From: Gymnopus androsaceus JB14
Taxonomy: Eukaryota; Basidiomycota; Agaricomycetes; Agaricales; Omphalotaceae
Assembly (NCBI GenBank): GCA_009733575.1
Contig: ML769436.1
Location: 19,533 to 83,532, forward strand
Length of the DNA: 64,000 nucleotides
Direction: 5' to 3'
The translations under genes and the position numbers were made by a program. Below the pieces are notes generated by a model. The model saw nothing but the letters and a program-made list of their open reading frames with translations. It was not told the origin of the DNA and searched no databases. Shown here in pieces: positions 26,317 through 37,249 of the stretch (its first letter is position 1; each line of letters starts with the position of its first letter).

Positions 26317-27336
26317 TCAGTACTTGGTGTACTTGCCCTCTGCCTCCTTCAGAGCTTGTACACGACGCGGAAGCGAGTCGTACAGGTTGTCAATGTATGA
26401 CATGTCCAAATTGGCCCACTCCTCCTGAAGTGCTGTCCACAACTGGTCACAGTTTGTCGGGAGAGGTTTGCGAGCACGTATTTTATCATCAAGTTGGTCC
26501 CAGGCATTCTCTATGATGTTCATATCCAGCGAAAACGGCGCCCAGCGCAAGGTTTTGACCTTGAAACGGTCAAGCCATTTTCGGACAAACTTGGATTTGT
26601 GCTTTGGGTCACTGTCCTGCTGCAAAACAATGCTTTCGACATCGATATTTTTGTCCTGCAGGGTCCCAAGAAGGTCTTCTTCCAATATCTGAGCATAAAC
26701 AGGTCCGGTCATAATCCCTTCAATGCGATGAAGGTGACCTGGGCCAAACTCGGTAATGCAACCCCAGACCATGACACTTCCACCACCATGCTTCACTGTC
26801 TTCTTGATATTCCTCTCTTCCAACTCTTCCCCAGGACGACGACGGCAGTACTGCTTCCCATCCGACCCAAACAAGTTAAATTTGCTTTCATCTGAGAACA
26901 CTACACCCCTCCAATCATCAGCCGTCATATCACTCATGTCCTCTGCCCACTCTTTTCGCTTCTCTATGTGTTCTGTCTTCAGCAATGGCTTTGGTCTTCG
27001 CACCCGACCATTCAGTCCCTCCTGCGCCAGCATTTCGCGAACTCTCCGGGGAGAAATTTCAGGAAAAAGTTTCTTCTGGACATCAGAACCATCGCGACAC
27101 TTTCCCGTGTCAATCGCCTGTACTGCTTTGCGTCGATCTCGTTTAGAAAAAAGAGGTTTTCGATTATGATTGGTGGATTTCTGATAAGGGTTGGGGTTAC
27201 GCTTCATTTTGGTATAGTTTCGGTGGGCTGTACTGGTAGAAAATCCGAGTTCTAGGCCAATATCGCGGAAATCCATCTTCTCAATGTCATGCATGCGTAC
27301 CACACGAGATTTCTTTGTTGGACTGCATTTGACCAT
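26317..27336 (-). CDS. Tc1/mariner DD34E transposase
   Basis: An uninterrupted 339-codon frame from ATG 27334-27336 (MVKCSPTKKSRVVRMHDIEK) to TAA at 26317-26319. The front has a helix-turn-helix (FRDIGLELGFSTSTAHRNY) and a second DNA-binding part ending EISPRRVREMLAQEGLNGRV. The catalytic triad is visible: Asp in VVFSDESKFNLFG, Asp in IVLQQDSDPKHKSK and Glu in SLDMNIIENAW, with 34 residues between the second Asp and the Glu, the DD34E spacing of Tc1. GSVMVWGCITEFGPG is the usual Tc1 block between the first two. The frame stays open upstream through the right inverted repeat, but the ATG at 27336 gives the normal family length. The intact frame indicates a recent or still active copy. Confidence 0.93.
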   Translation of the reverse strand: MVKCSPTKKSRVVRMHDIEKMDFRDIGLELGFSTSTAHRNYTKMKRNPNPYQKSTNHNRKPLFSKRDRRKAVQAIDTGKCRDGSDVQKKLFPEISPRRVREMLAQEGLNGRVRRPKPLLKTEHIEKRKEWAEDMSDMTADDWRGVVFSDESKFNLFGSDGKQYCRRRPGEELEERNIKKTVKHGGGSVMVWGCITEFGPGHLHRIEGIMTGPVYAQILEEDLLGTLQDKNIDVESIVLQQDSDPKHKSKFVRKWLDRFKVKTLRWAPFSLDMNIIENAWDQLDDKIRARKPLPTNCDQLWTALQEEWANLDMSYIDNLYDSLPRRVQALKEAEGKYTKY

Positions 27337-27439
27337 TGTATATGTGAAGGATAGAGTTGGTAAAGGAATTATGACTGTTTTCTGCTGTTTTGGCCTGGTT
27401 TTGGCTGATGAGTGCGCTGTCGAAGTGGGAGCGCGTTTC

Positions 27440-27659
27440 AAATTTCGCACAGTAATCACTTCTGTCATCTCGTTTGACCAGTACTGTACCCGTTCCATTG
27501 TATTTTTCAAAATCCTTCAGTACACTACAAGAACATGTATATAGCTTCATTTTTGCCACTAAATGTTAGTCCATAAAGTACGTATGTTTTGACACAATCG
27601 AGGTGCATCGAAGAAATTGGTCTCACAGACCGTTGTTCCGTTCCGAAGCGCCGCCACTG
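27440..27659 (-). repeat. Right terminal inverted repeat
   Basis: This is the second 220-bp arm of the element; its outer end is ..GCGCCGCCACTG followed by the TA target duplication. It would contain the promoter of the transposase gene. Confidence 0.9.
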
Positions 27660-27834
27660 TATACAATATATGCATGACTGTAGATACAAATAGTCTATGA
27701 TAGCATGAGAGAAAAAAAGGGAAAAGGGACTTAGAGGATAGAAGGAGAGAGGCAGGAGGATTTTGACATAGGCTTCTTCATCAGGAAAAACTGTTTGGGC
27801 CTTGGATGGCCTGAAGTTAACCTCAAGGTAACTC

Positions 27835-28110
27835 AAAGACACCTAGGCCACCTAGGCCACCTAGGTTGCCTAGGTTCCTTTAGGATGACCTAGGAATTAG
27901 GGGGTGGACTTTTGACAACCTGAGTCACCTGAGAAAACCTGAGAAAACCTGAGAAAACCTGAGAAAACCTGAGAAACCTGAGAAAACCTGAGGAAACCTG
28001 GAAGAACCCTGGGGAAACCTCAGGCAGCCTGAGATAGGCCTAGGCTGCCTAGGCCATCCCAAGTCCAGCCCCTGTGACCTAGGAGGCTTAGGTTACCTAG
28101 GCTATCCTTG
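27835..28110. repeat. CCTAGG / CCTGAGAAAA short-unit tract
   Basis: Two interleaved short-unit arrays: CCTAGGCCA-type 9-10-bp units (27842-27892 and 28036-28110) flank about nine CCTGAG(A)AAA 9-10-bp units (27917-28030). CCTAGG is palindromic, so the outer arrays can fold against each other. Only short chance open frames cross it. Confidence 0.85.
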
Positions 28111-29013
28111 GCCCAGACCATTTTTCCTGATGTTGAGGCATACAGAGAAGGCTTGAATGCTTGAGGAATTGAGGACCATAGATTGAAACGGAACATGAGC
28201 AGCGGTTGAAGAGAGAAAACTTGAAGAACTTGAAGGAAATCAACTTGGAGGGTGGGAGGTGAAGCAAATGGATGGCGGGAAAAATAAAATAAAATTGAAC
28301 GACTGGAACGCTGTCCAGGATGACTTAAATATGCCTGCAGCATCAGGTGACCGTTGAACGCTCAGCGTCACTTTCGGGAAGGTGAACCTGAGTCCGCAGA
28401 AATTGAATGAACCTGGGGCATGAACTACAACGACAGTCCCTATGACAGAGAAGAACTTTGGTGAAATGTTCAACAAGGGAGTTTACAGTTCAGCACACTG
28501 GCAGATTAAATTGGCTTGATCAAGTAGAGGACTCACATAACACCTGTAAGGAATATGCTCATATGCCAAATCGGGCACTGAACTTCAAAGAATACACATG
28601 AAAGTTATTTGGTTATTACTGTGTCAGCAGTCCTAAGTATTCTGCAGGGTCATTTAATTGTCTGAAAGCTATCAGAAAGCTGGCAGGGCATGATAACCCA
28701 TGATATTAATGGAATATAATTAGTGCATAGTTTGGTACATAGTCATACAATGATATTTACACAAAATAAAGTTTACTGAGTTAGCCATTCATTGCCATGT
28801 CTCAAGAAGGTGGAACAATATTGGCATGTAATGGAATTTGAGGCTAATAGCAACATTCATTGTAATGGATCCCTCTTGATAATGCATTATATTGTATGGC
28901 AATAAAATAAAATAAATATCTCGCGTGCCATACGTCGGGCAATACTTTCCACGATTTACTGATGCATAAGTAGATTGCCATAAATCGTGCGCACATATCA
29001 CTTTTAATTCCAG
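28111..29013. other. Intergenic, AT-rich 3' flank
   Basis: No supported gene. From 28530 on the DNA is AT-rich. The end (28966-29013) is the 3' flank of the next regulator and is shared with the fragment at 23190-23345. Confidence 0.4.
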
Positions 29014-31125
29014 TTAAGCACTTGCTAACGCAGACTTGACTTGGGTGAGCTGAACAACTGGACACATCAAATGAGTCAGTAAGAAACAACAAGGAAGAAA
29101 GTATCCAAACCACGCAACTCATCAAAGGGAATGGATGTGACTCCATAGCACCTATCACGCGCTTGGAAAACCCAACAATCTGAGGCAATGTAAATGGAAG
29201 ATTTGCAGGATTGCCTGGTCCTTTCAAGCGCAGAATTTCGTCGATAAAAACTTTACAGGCTATTGTCCAGATAATCTGCGAATAAACAAGATCGTCAGTC
29301 ACTTGTACACATTTATAACAGCCATTGATCCTTACAGCCAGCATGGGATCAATAAATTCCAACTCCGGGACATGGGCCCATGTGTCAATGAGGTCTAGGA
29401 TCGATTTCGCCGCATTGAGGATCCTTATACGAGAAGAAACACTTTCTGGTGCGAAAGGAAGGTGCAGCTGAATGTCAGCAGCGTTTGCAAGTGAATTAAT
29501 GCACAGCTGGTAGTTTAGTGGAGGCAGATTAGCTCGATCCACAGGCAATAAAGTGCTAATGAATCTGGGTATGAGACTGTCCAAAATGTCGAAATTAGTT
29601 TGAGAAGTTGGATCTAATGTGTACGCAACTGAGCAGTCTAAACGGCTCCAGAAATATCCTGAAGCAAACTTACCGTTCTTGAATTGAAGTCCAGTGAATG
29701 TGGCACGCTCAAACAAAATCGCTGCTTTGCACTGTGTCGCTCTTGGAGAATTGGCATCATCAGGCAGACCCCTGAGGAAGTTTTCGATAGTGTGGCTGCT
29801 TCGAAAGTTGGGATCGAGTGGTTTCTGGACAATGCGCGTTAATAATTAATAATGAAGGAAAAAATATCAAGTTACAAACCTCGGCATATTCTTCCATGAT
29901 AAGAGGCCACGGCGTATCGATCCTTACTGTAGATGAAGTATATGGGATGCTAGAGGGCGTGCCATGTACACTGTTCCAGAAGCTATCCAAAGTCAGAACC
30001 GTCCAAAACGCGTTGATCAATTCCCCTTCTTCCACTGAATCCTTGGGCAGTGCTAGCGTACCCAAAGCCTCTGCAAGATACCCAGATTTTTCGGTGTCAG
30101 AGCTACGAATCTTGTGCAGTCCGCCACCCAAGACAAGAGATGCAGCGGCGGTTACATGGTATTTTCCTTCTACAGTTTTACCCGCGAGGTAAAAGTAGTT
30201 TCCGAGTAGGATTTCTGCCTGGATGAATTGAGTGATTTTTTGAGGATGGTTTTCGGATAGAGCATGAGCGGAACTTTGAAGTGCACGAGAAACAAGTGTG
30301 GCTTCTTGCTCCAAAGAGTTCTGCGAAGATGAGAGATGATTCCCCCATACGTAGGTGGTATTTAAAAGGGCGAAAGTTGGAGCCTCTCCCTCAGATTGTA
30401 GTACTGTCTTAATGAAGCGGCCTCTGTGCAAAAAGAAGCCCACCCAGCAGCAGTTCATAATAAAATTGTGCACCCTATTATGAAGTAAGTAGGTTATTGT
30501 CGACTTAGTTGGAAAGTTGCCGACTCACAAAAGACGGCGAAGAATCGGAGGTAAGTCCTGCCAAGGATGCCAAGGATACATAGTCAGCTAAGGTAAATAA
30601 CAGACAAGAATAGCTTTCTATTACCTCAAATCCTGATGCAGGCAATGGGCCTAGTATTCGGTTTGAATGAGCGAACAGACCACTGATAACTAGTTTTACG
30701 CACCGAATGACGTCTCTGCCGAGGTCGAAAGTGGCCTTGTCTCAAGTCTCTGCAAATCTTCGGATGCTCCTCTGCTTTCAAGCTCATGCAATCGGGCTTC
30801 AAGCACGGATATTTGATCTTCAAGCATTTTGGCTTGTGAGATAGCGTTGTACCCAACATACTCACAGTCGCTGAAAGCTTCTGAGGAGGTTGTTTGACAA
30901 GGTGTGCATTTGGGTTTCCGGCCGTCGCATTTCTGCATAAAAAAATGTCGCCTAAGTGATACTGAACAACAAGAAGTCTACGAGATATACACACGATCTT
31001 CCGTAGTCTGCGAGAACGTTCAGTGTACTAGGTAATATATTACGACAGAGATGCTCTAACCTGCAATTTGTGCAAGCCGTTCCTTTTTGCAATGGGACGC
31101 CGCTAGCGCTATAGTTTTTGGGCAT
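29014..31125 (-). CDS. Zn2Cys6 transcription factor, second locus
   Basis: Start is ATG at 31123-31125 (MPKNYSASGVPLQKG). The zinc cluster is spread over three exons, one of only about 16 bp: ACTNC, then RLRKI, then KCDGRKPKCTPC with a final Cys in FSDCEYVG; all six ligands are there. A coiled coil follows (AKMLEDQISVLEARLHELES). The middle-homology region includes FIMNCCWVGFFLHRGRF, SLVLGGGLHKIRS and GELINAFWTVLTLDSFWNSV, continuing with PWPLIMEEYAEV. The C-terminal part ends AMESHPFPLMSCV, an intron (GTTTGG..TTCAG), and LTQVKSALASA with TAA at 29014-29016. The last exon is conserved in the paralogue fragment at 23238, which supports this ending. It is probably a nuclear regulator of unknown pathway. 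Confidence 0.85.
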
Positions 31126-31579
31126 ATTTTTGATCTTTAATGACGCGATGGTGAGTGATAAGAGAAGAAGACGCGCGTGCACAAATCAGTCCTACACGGG
31201 ACTGTCGTCCTTTGGAACGATTTTTTGTGCTGGTACTAGTATTTGATGCGGACGCTTTTATATCTGTCTCGCCTCCCGCAGGATCACTCAGCAATCTTGT
31301 CCGATGCACAAAATTCTTCACATCCTTACACAGAGCTTTAATCAGCAGCGGCCGTAGACAGCGGATGGGTAATACTAATATGGAACTGCAATTTGCGATA
31401 TCCGCTCTGTAAGCCACAGTGAGCTGACTCGAATGGAATTCTGCAATAAGAATATTGAAGTGGTATTCAAGGAGCTTCATCTGCGTGCTTGAGGGTCTTG
31501 GTTCGGTACCGACCGTGAAAGTCTGTGGGCTGGATACACTACCGTTCTACGTATGGCCGCTGGATGGCCGAAATCTTCC
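31126..31579. other. Promoter region, uncertain frame
   Basis: Upstream of the regulator. A minus-strand frame from ATG 31480 (MKLLEYHFNILIAEFHSSQL) is open for 123 codons to 31109 but overlaps the regulator start and has no recognised domain, so it is not called. Confidence 0.3.
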
Positions 31580-32240
31580 TTCAACGGCTGTAAATGCGTT
31601 CATTGGCTGAGGAGGGATCCGGATCAACAGAGCGGAAAAGTACGACCAAAAACCACATACGGACGGAAATCCTCGCATTCTCAGCCAGAACCTTCTCTGT
31701 CACCTTCCAAAACTCCACCGCCAACTTGGCATCTTCCGTAGCCCCAGAATCATCCTCAAGAGAAGGATAACCAGACGGCATAACATAAGCTTCTGCTCAT
31801 TTTAGATCTGAGTGTAAGTGCGCCTTGTAGAGTAAAAGCTACATCGAGTCTAGCCAAGTTGTCGGGGCCTACGAACTTGATGGCGCCATCTATCTATGAT
31901 CGATTTTTTGGGCCTGGGAAGAGAGCACTACCCGGATTCGCCGCTAGAGAAATCGCCTGAACACCTTCAGCATTAAACTTCCTCTGCAGTTCCCTCACGA
32001 AGAGGATGTTAGCCAGAGAGCAGAGATTGAAGGAGACATCCCACGGAGTGCAGAAATCCCTGCTTGAGCTTTCTCAAGAGTGCGAGCTTGGAGATAGACT
32101 TGCGCCTTTGAGCGCAAGTTGGTGGGCTATTCCAGTCGATGCTGATCGGAGAGCTGTCGCGTCAGAACAAAGTCCTATCGGATTGGTGCCCACTTTGAAC
32201 CAGTAACTAGAGCGTCTTTTCCTGTCAGATCAGGCAGCAT
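31580..32240 (-). pseudogene. Short-chain dehydrogenase, decayed
   Basis: Classical SDR (NAD(P)-dependent dehydrogenase/reductase) pieces are in order on the minus strand: MLPDLTGKDALVTG from ATG 32238-32240, IAHQLALKGA, then in another frame VYLQARTLEKAQAGISALR, LANILFVRELQRKFNAEGVQ and AISLAANPG, and finally LAVEFWKVTEKVLAEN. The glycine-rich cofactor motif after LVTG is replaced by an unrelated insertion with a stop. The middle of the domain, including the catalytic Ser/Tyr-x3-Lys part, is missing between ISALR and LANILF. Frames change at least twice without splice signals. This is a dead gene, not a partial call. Confidence 0.75.
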
Positions 32241-33605
32241 GCTGAGATCGTATTGCTGAGAAGGAAGCAGGATGGAGACACATCATAGTCATAGACTCAC
32301 TTCGCATGCTACCTAAGACTTTTCTGTGAGACGCGGTAGAGGGCCACTGAGAGATAAACGAGGCAGACCTTTCGTATTCTGGCATTGGTCCTTCCTAATT
32401 CAACATACCAATAGGCAAACGAAGTCATTAGTCAAGGCAAGGTGGAAGTAAGACAAGCGCTGATCCATGTCGGGCGCTTAGCCAACTTGCTTTTCCTTCA
32501 AAAACGTCGATGCAGCCATGGCGAAAGCCAAAGCAAGGTAGCTTCACCATTAATCCAGGAAACTAATGTCTCAACGCTTTGGACTAGAACCATCATCATC
32601 CGTCTAATTTCCACCGCTCAAACTGGCTTTTTCTACACCACGCAACGAGTGAGGCAGGGTTTAACATTGTCTGCTGTGAAATATGATCCTATAGGTGCGT
32701 AAAGGGTATCTGAAGTATTCAACTAGCAGCCAACTCCGTTCTTCTATAGTGAAGCGCCGTGTTTTATTCGTCGAGAGTAAAAAGTTGAAGAAAGGGCAGT
32801 AATAGGAAGACGTCTCGCGGTGGTGATACGAAGGTGTGTAAAACTCAAATTATCTATCTTTTGCTTTTGCTAAACCGATTCTCAATTTTACCAGTCGCTC
32901 TGCAACTTGCTAAACTCATTCGATACGCTTTGGACCGGCCGCCTCTGCGGATGACTAGATTTTTACCATGTATTTTGCTCTTACTCATAACACGGTAATG
33001 CGATACGTTCTAGTGTTCATCTATGCGAGCAATAGCCTTTGCCCATTCCTGTCAACCTGGCGGTAGCACTCATTAGAGAGACCGTGTATTCTACTAAACC
33101 CGCCCAAGCCTTCTATGACCTCGTTTCCACCAGTCTCCTTCTTTCCCAACTGACTCTGCAGTCCTGCTGGATAGTGACACATCACTTGAAACAGAGAATG
33201 CTTGGAGAGCTGTTTCTGTCAGAAGTTAAGCGGGACGAAATCTCACTGTTAACAATCTCTATTCAAACTTGATCTAGGACCAGGACGCTCAATACGCTGT
33301 GTGGTACGGCTATGTAGTATAGGGCTTAGGGGAACGGCGTTGCGAGAGCTCCATATGCAATTTCACTGCGATTATCGCTAGTTTTGCCGGGTTGTTATAG
33401 GGTGGTATTGTATATACTTACCGTCAGTCCCATGCCAATCCTACGCCGAGAAACACGAAGATCCCTAGACCCAGATATTCGATTTCGGTACCGTCGCTCA
33501 TCCTTCCTAATGACTGTAACCCAGGTAGTTCATAAACAGCAAAGTTTGAAACGACCTCAAGATTTTATTTGGGCTGTATCGAACCTCCCAAATCCAGTCC
33601 CGAGA
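32241..33605. other. Intergenic; start of the duplicated block
   Basis: No gene is supported. Positions about 32870-33050 resemble 49610-49790 and 53000-53170, showing that the duplicated block begins in upstream DNA and not at the coding start. Confidence 0.5.
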
Positions 33606-34000
33606 ATGACAACGAACATCCCCACCAACAATTCTGCCGCTTCTCTTGTATCCAATGCTAACACCGTCTCTTCTACGGTGCCATTGAACCCACGTCAGGT
33701 CCCACAAAAAGACTACGCGGCTGCTTTTGTAAATCTTCAGTCTCGGTACGGCGCCGTCCCTGCACATCTCCCCACTCCTACCCCGGCCGTTAGGCAGAAG
33801 AAGGCAAAGGACTCACCACAAGCCTCTGCAGGCCAGAGTACATCATCGGGCATCTCAGATGCAACCGAGGAGGCCTCAGGTAGTAAGGCGGACGCGCTAC
33901 AACACCTTCTGGGACCCCTTCACCTGCCACAGAAGAATCCAAGAAGAAAGCAGAGGGAGCCAAGAAAAAACGCTTCTTGCTTCCATGGAAAGGTTCGTCC
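33606..34000 (+). CDS. Small Ser/Lys-rich protein (block A)
   Basis: ATG at 33606 opens MTTNIPTNNSAASLVSNANT. The recognisable core is PQKDYAAAFVNLQSRYG; a K-D-[FY]-x-A-A-F-x-x-L-x-S-x-Y-G motif recurs in small basidiomycete proteins of unknown role. After STSSGISDATEEASG the best continuation is in another frame: TPSGTPSPATEESKKKAEGA then KKKRFLLPWK, ending at a GT donor near 33990. One base must be lost or gained near 33890, or a short intron is unrecognised. Degraded copies are at 49828 and 53222. The Lys-rich end suggests nucleic-acid or membrane binding, but that is a guess. Confidence 0.45.
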
Positions 34001-34814
34001 ATCTTTTTTGAAACAGATACATCGCACTTATGAAAATTCCAAGCAAATAAATAATTTGGAAGGTATATCAGTCTTCATACATGATGCGTGCTTTCTTTTG
34101 ACGCTTCCGGTCTCATTAGGTTCAATGCCAACCTCCCTCGTTGTATTCTTCATCATATGTTATCTATGTCCGTTTAGTATATATGAATCTCCCAGTAAAT
34201 GAGACCACCTGGATCACTAGCAGCATAATAAATCTACAACACTATTCGGACACAATTACTATATGTGTCTGCTTCGATTTTCCAGGGAAAGTCTTTGCGA
34301 AAACTTTTTATACATCAGGTACAGTGAGAATAAGTATTGCCCGTGAAGGTGGAAATGAGGGAATATATAACCTGGAGATCAAAGTGACTCTACCATTAAA
34401 GTAGTAGATTTGTCTTGGGATCCGTCAATCGTATTTTCATCATTGATCACGAAGGATATGTCGTTTGTCTCCTCATACTTCATCTCGTGCCCTACACTTA
34501 TGAGCATGATCACCGCTCTAACGGAACAAGATCAACATTCACGTTTGTGAATAAGGACAGAAGAACTCACGATGCTATCGTAAAGAGACAGCTAACCCAG
34601 AGAAGGGACACGTATGCAATGTTTATTGCCCAGTCCTTATATTCTGAACAAGAGGAAAGTCAATTCAAAGCTCGATGGATTGCGGAAGGTTACGAACTGA
34701 GAGGCGGGCTAGAGAAGAAATCAGTGTATTGCTCTTGCATTGCTACAGGCGCGCCAGTGATGAACGCCGAGTGGGTGGTTACTACGACCTATTGATACCC
34801 GTCAAAAACTAATT
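34001..34814. other. Shared spacer of the duplicated block
   Basis: This links the small Ser/Lys-rich gene to the membrane protein gene. It resembles 50400-50756 and 53770-54303. Plus-strand frames such as KRQLTQRRDTYAMFIAQSLY are conserved between copies but interrupted by stops in the others, so no gene is called. Confidence 0.4.
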
Positions 34815-35501
34815 CTATAAGGAACCAAGGATACGCACAGTGCTCAAGATAGCCGCAGCGAGGAGCCCAGCAGTAAAGACTATAGCCAAAGCCATCCGTG
34901 TGTAGTTATACCACCTGGGATAGATATGACGAGGCCATTGAACGACGAGGAGCAAATCTATATTGAAAAGGACGGACGCCAGTGCACCGAAAGTGAGGGT
35001 GAGGATCTCCGCAGCGATAATGTCGTCGTTGTGAAGCCCTACCACAAATGCAGGTGTGAGAGTGAGGGCGTATTGTTGTATATGGGTTTGCAGGCTATTG
35101 TATCTGTGCATGGAGAAGGTCGCTAGGCCCTGCGCAACGGCACCGATGTTCGTAGCGATCTGATAAGCAACTGCCAGTGGGTGACATGAGATGAATTCTC
35201 GGATTAAAGGAACGAAACATACTGAGGCGTTCACGACGCAGATGATGCGCACGCGAGTACATATTCTTGCCTTTGAAAGCATCCCACCTCATTTCATTGA
35301 GGTCAAGACCCCATAGCTTTGCTTGGAACGGCCATGCTTTGGAGATCGTGTGAGAGTGGAAGAACAAAGAGGAAAGGAAATGAAAAGCGATGGAAACTGA
35401 ACTCACCACCGTTATAATTGGGTTCAGAGCCTGAAGTCTCACCCGTGAGAGGACTCGATGAGGTTCAGGACGGAGTGAATAACTGAAGGGAGAAGCGACA
35501 T
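34815..35501 (-). CDS. Multi-pass membrane protein (block A)
   Basis: Two well-defined exons: WPFQAKLWGLDLNEMRWDAF ending HHLRRERL, then after a 52-bp intron (GTATGT..GGCAG, about 35163-35215) AYQIATNIGAVAQGLATFSM onward to RILGSL and TAG at 34815-34817. Three or four hydrophobic helices follow: YALTLTPAFVVGL, IIAAEILTLTFGALASVLFN, LLLVV and MALAIVFTAGLLAAAILSTV. An upstream exon joined by GTGAGT..CCAAAG is likely; ATG 35501 is a provisional start. The paralogue at 54304-54956 keeps the same intron and 80% or so of residues by eye, so the protein is under selection. Family not recognised. Confidence 0.6.
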
Positions 35502-36289
35502 GGACTTGGCACGGACAGGTAATTAACCATTAAGTACATCGTGTGAAAACTTTCTCTACCCAAAGGATATAATCATTCCCATGGAAATCTACGTTGAAGG
35601 ACGGAAAGGATATAATTTATGGTCTAATCATATATATATATAGCTCCAGGACAGGCATACACCCTCCCCATCTCCTCCTATCTCCCCTTCTACAGACATC
35701 TATTCTCGAGAATCGCTGTTGACACGTCAACGTGTCAATGAACCACGCGCGCTACATACCTTGTTATACCAATGACCATACGATGCACAGCGACTACATA
35801 GCCTAAATAGTTCAACTTATCTCTAGAGTAAGTATATATAATACTGTACTTCGAATGGATCCCTTGCGTGTTTGCTAGGGCTTCCTGCTACTAGAATGAA
35901 CTCACGAGCCATGGAGTGAGCTCAGCGTTCCAGATTTTTCTCCAACAGTCGTTCCCGTAGTAACGTCTTCAGGCTTTCGATGCTTCAGGATTGTGCTCCT
36001 TGGACAGTTGTTATCCTCACAGAGTCCAGCGGGTACCAGTTGCTAGATCCCACCCAGGCTGAGACGTTAGTGGCGCAGTGGAGGTATAATTGGGAGTATA
36101 TTCATTTAACATTGAAGTCGAGCTACATACATCCTTGAATTTTCATGTTCCTTGAAAGCGTAGAATATCAACGGCGTCACGATATAACAGCCAAATTTTA
36201 ATGCAGGTTTCAGGGATTCTAATCACGAAATTAAATTCAAAGAGAATTCAAACCCCGTCATTAGGCCTAGGCACTTATGGTCGTATTAC
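35502..36289. other. Intergenic, no gene seen
   Basis: No exon recognised. A short TA dinucleotide run occurs at 35627-35641. Confidence 0.4.
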
Positions 36290-36660
36290 TCTGCCTACCG
36301 GAGACTTGGTAGAGAGCGCTTTGACCTTTTGCCGCCGCCACAAAATCCGGCATTTGCACCTTGCTTTCGACCACCATGGAATCATCACTACCAAATGCTC
36401 ATCGAATGCGAAAATCTCTACTTTGATAAATCTGTCGAACATGTTCTTTGGTCAGAGGAACTAGGGTCTTTACCTCAACATGGCCTCTTCGAAGCGACCA
36501 AGCTTGGTGACTGTTTCGCTGTCATTGATAGCAATCCATGCCAGCCCACTTTCGTGGTAAGCATCTATTATTCCGCTTTGATTATAGGTGTTGTAACTAA
36601 TTTTAGCGAGCATTAAGATGTTGGGTTGACGGTCCGGGGATGGAATAATACGACAAGGTT
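36290..36660 (+). CDS. Uncharacterised fragment
   Basis: A plus-strand frame reads RERFDLLPPPQNPAFAPCF, LIECENLYFDKSVEHVLWSE and GLFEATKLGDCFAVIDSNPC, and ends at a good donor; an intron (about 36559-36606, GTAAGC..TTTTAG) leads to RALRCWVDGPGME followed by a stop. The composition looks coding, but no start, no family and an early stop suggest a gene remnant. Nothing further is supported up to 37249. Confidence 0.3.
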
Positions 36661-37249
36661 CGGGAATCTTCCGCTTTAAAGTGAAGGCTTGCAGGGGTGT
36701 GAATAGCCAAGCATTGGGATGCATATGACGGATGATATATTATAATCTTATCTTTCCTCTCTCACCTGACATTGGTATCCTCTGCTCCGCCTCTACTCAT
36801 CCAACAAGACCATACTTGGAACCATGACATTTTTATCGAACTTGCAATCCGTGACCATTGCTCGATCATCTGGTTACAATGGCGTCAATTACGGGCTGTT
36901 ACCATGTCTCCGAAGATAGACCCCAGTGAATTCAAATATATTGATCCATCGCTTTACTAGTACTTCTTCGCAAGAAGCCCGACGGCCTAAAATTAATTGG
37001 GATACAAGAAAAGACGTATGAAAGTCGGATGGGAGGGAGAAGGGTTCACTGGAGTCTATTGGTATACTGCACGAGGCCGTCTGTATAGTTTCACTTTCTT
37101 CCGGGGCATATGCAACACAAAGAATGTGATAGTCTCCGGGATTCCCAAACGAAATGGTAATGAAATAAGGTATGTCACTATTCAATTATGAGGTATATAA
37201 ACTATGAATCGATGTCTGGTTGCCCATAGTTCTCCTCGTCACTGCATTC

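Larger units (their letters stand above)
26032..27659. mobile_element. Complete Tc1-type DNA transposon, 1628 bp
   Basis: The element begins CAGTGGCGGCGCTTCGGAAC and ends with its reverse complement, and is bordered on both sides by TA (26030-26031 and 27660-27661), the target duplication of the Tc1/mariner superfamily. The terminal inverted repeats are about 220 bp each (26032-26251 and 27440-27659) and differ at roughly ten positions by eye. It carries one intact transposase gene. Every part needed for a self-mobilising copy is present. Confidence 0.93.

Noticed and set aside
26317..27510. Longer transposase of 397 codons starting in the inverted repeat
   Set aside because: The extra N-terminus is translated repeat-arm DNA; ATG 27336 gives the standard family length and HTH start.
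28020..28343. Minus-strand 107-codon frame across the CCTAGG repeat
   Set aside because: Low-complexity translation of repeat units without start context or relatives.
34415..34795. Plus-strand gene in the spacer of block A
   Set aside because: The frame has no domain, and the equivalent parts of the other copies contain stops.
35627..35641. TA-rich run as a possible replication or centromere feature
   Set aside because: Only 15 bp of dinucleotide repeat; nothing else supports such a role.
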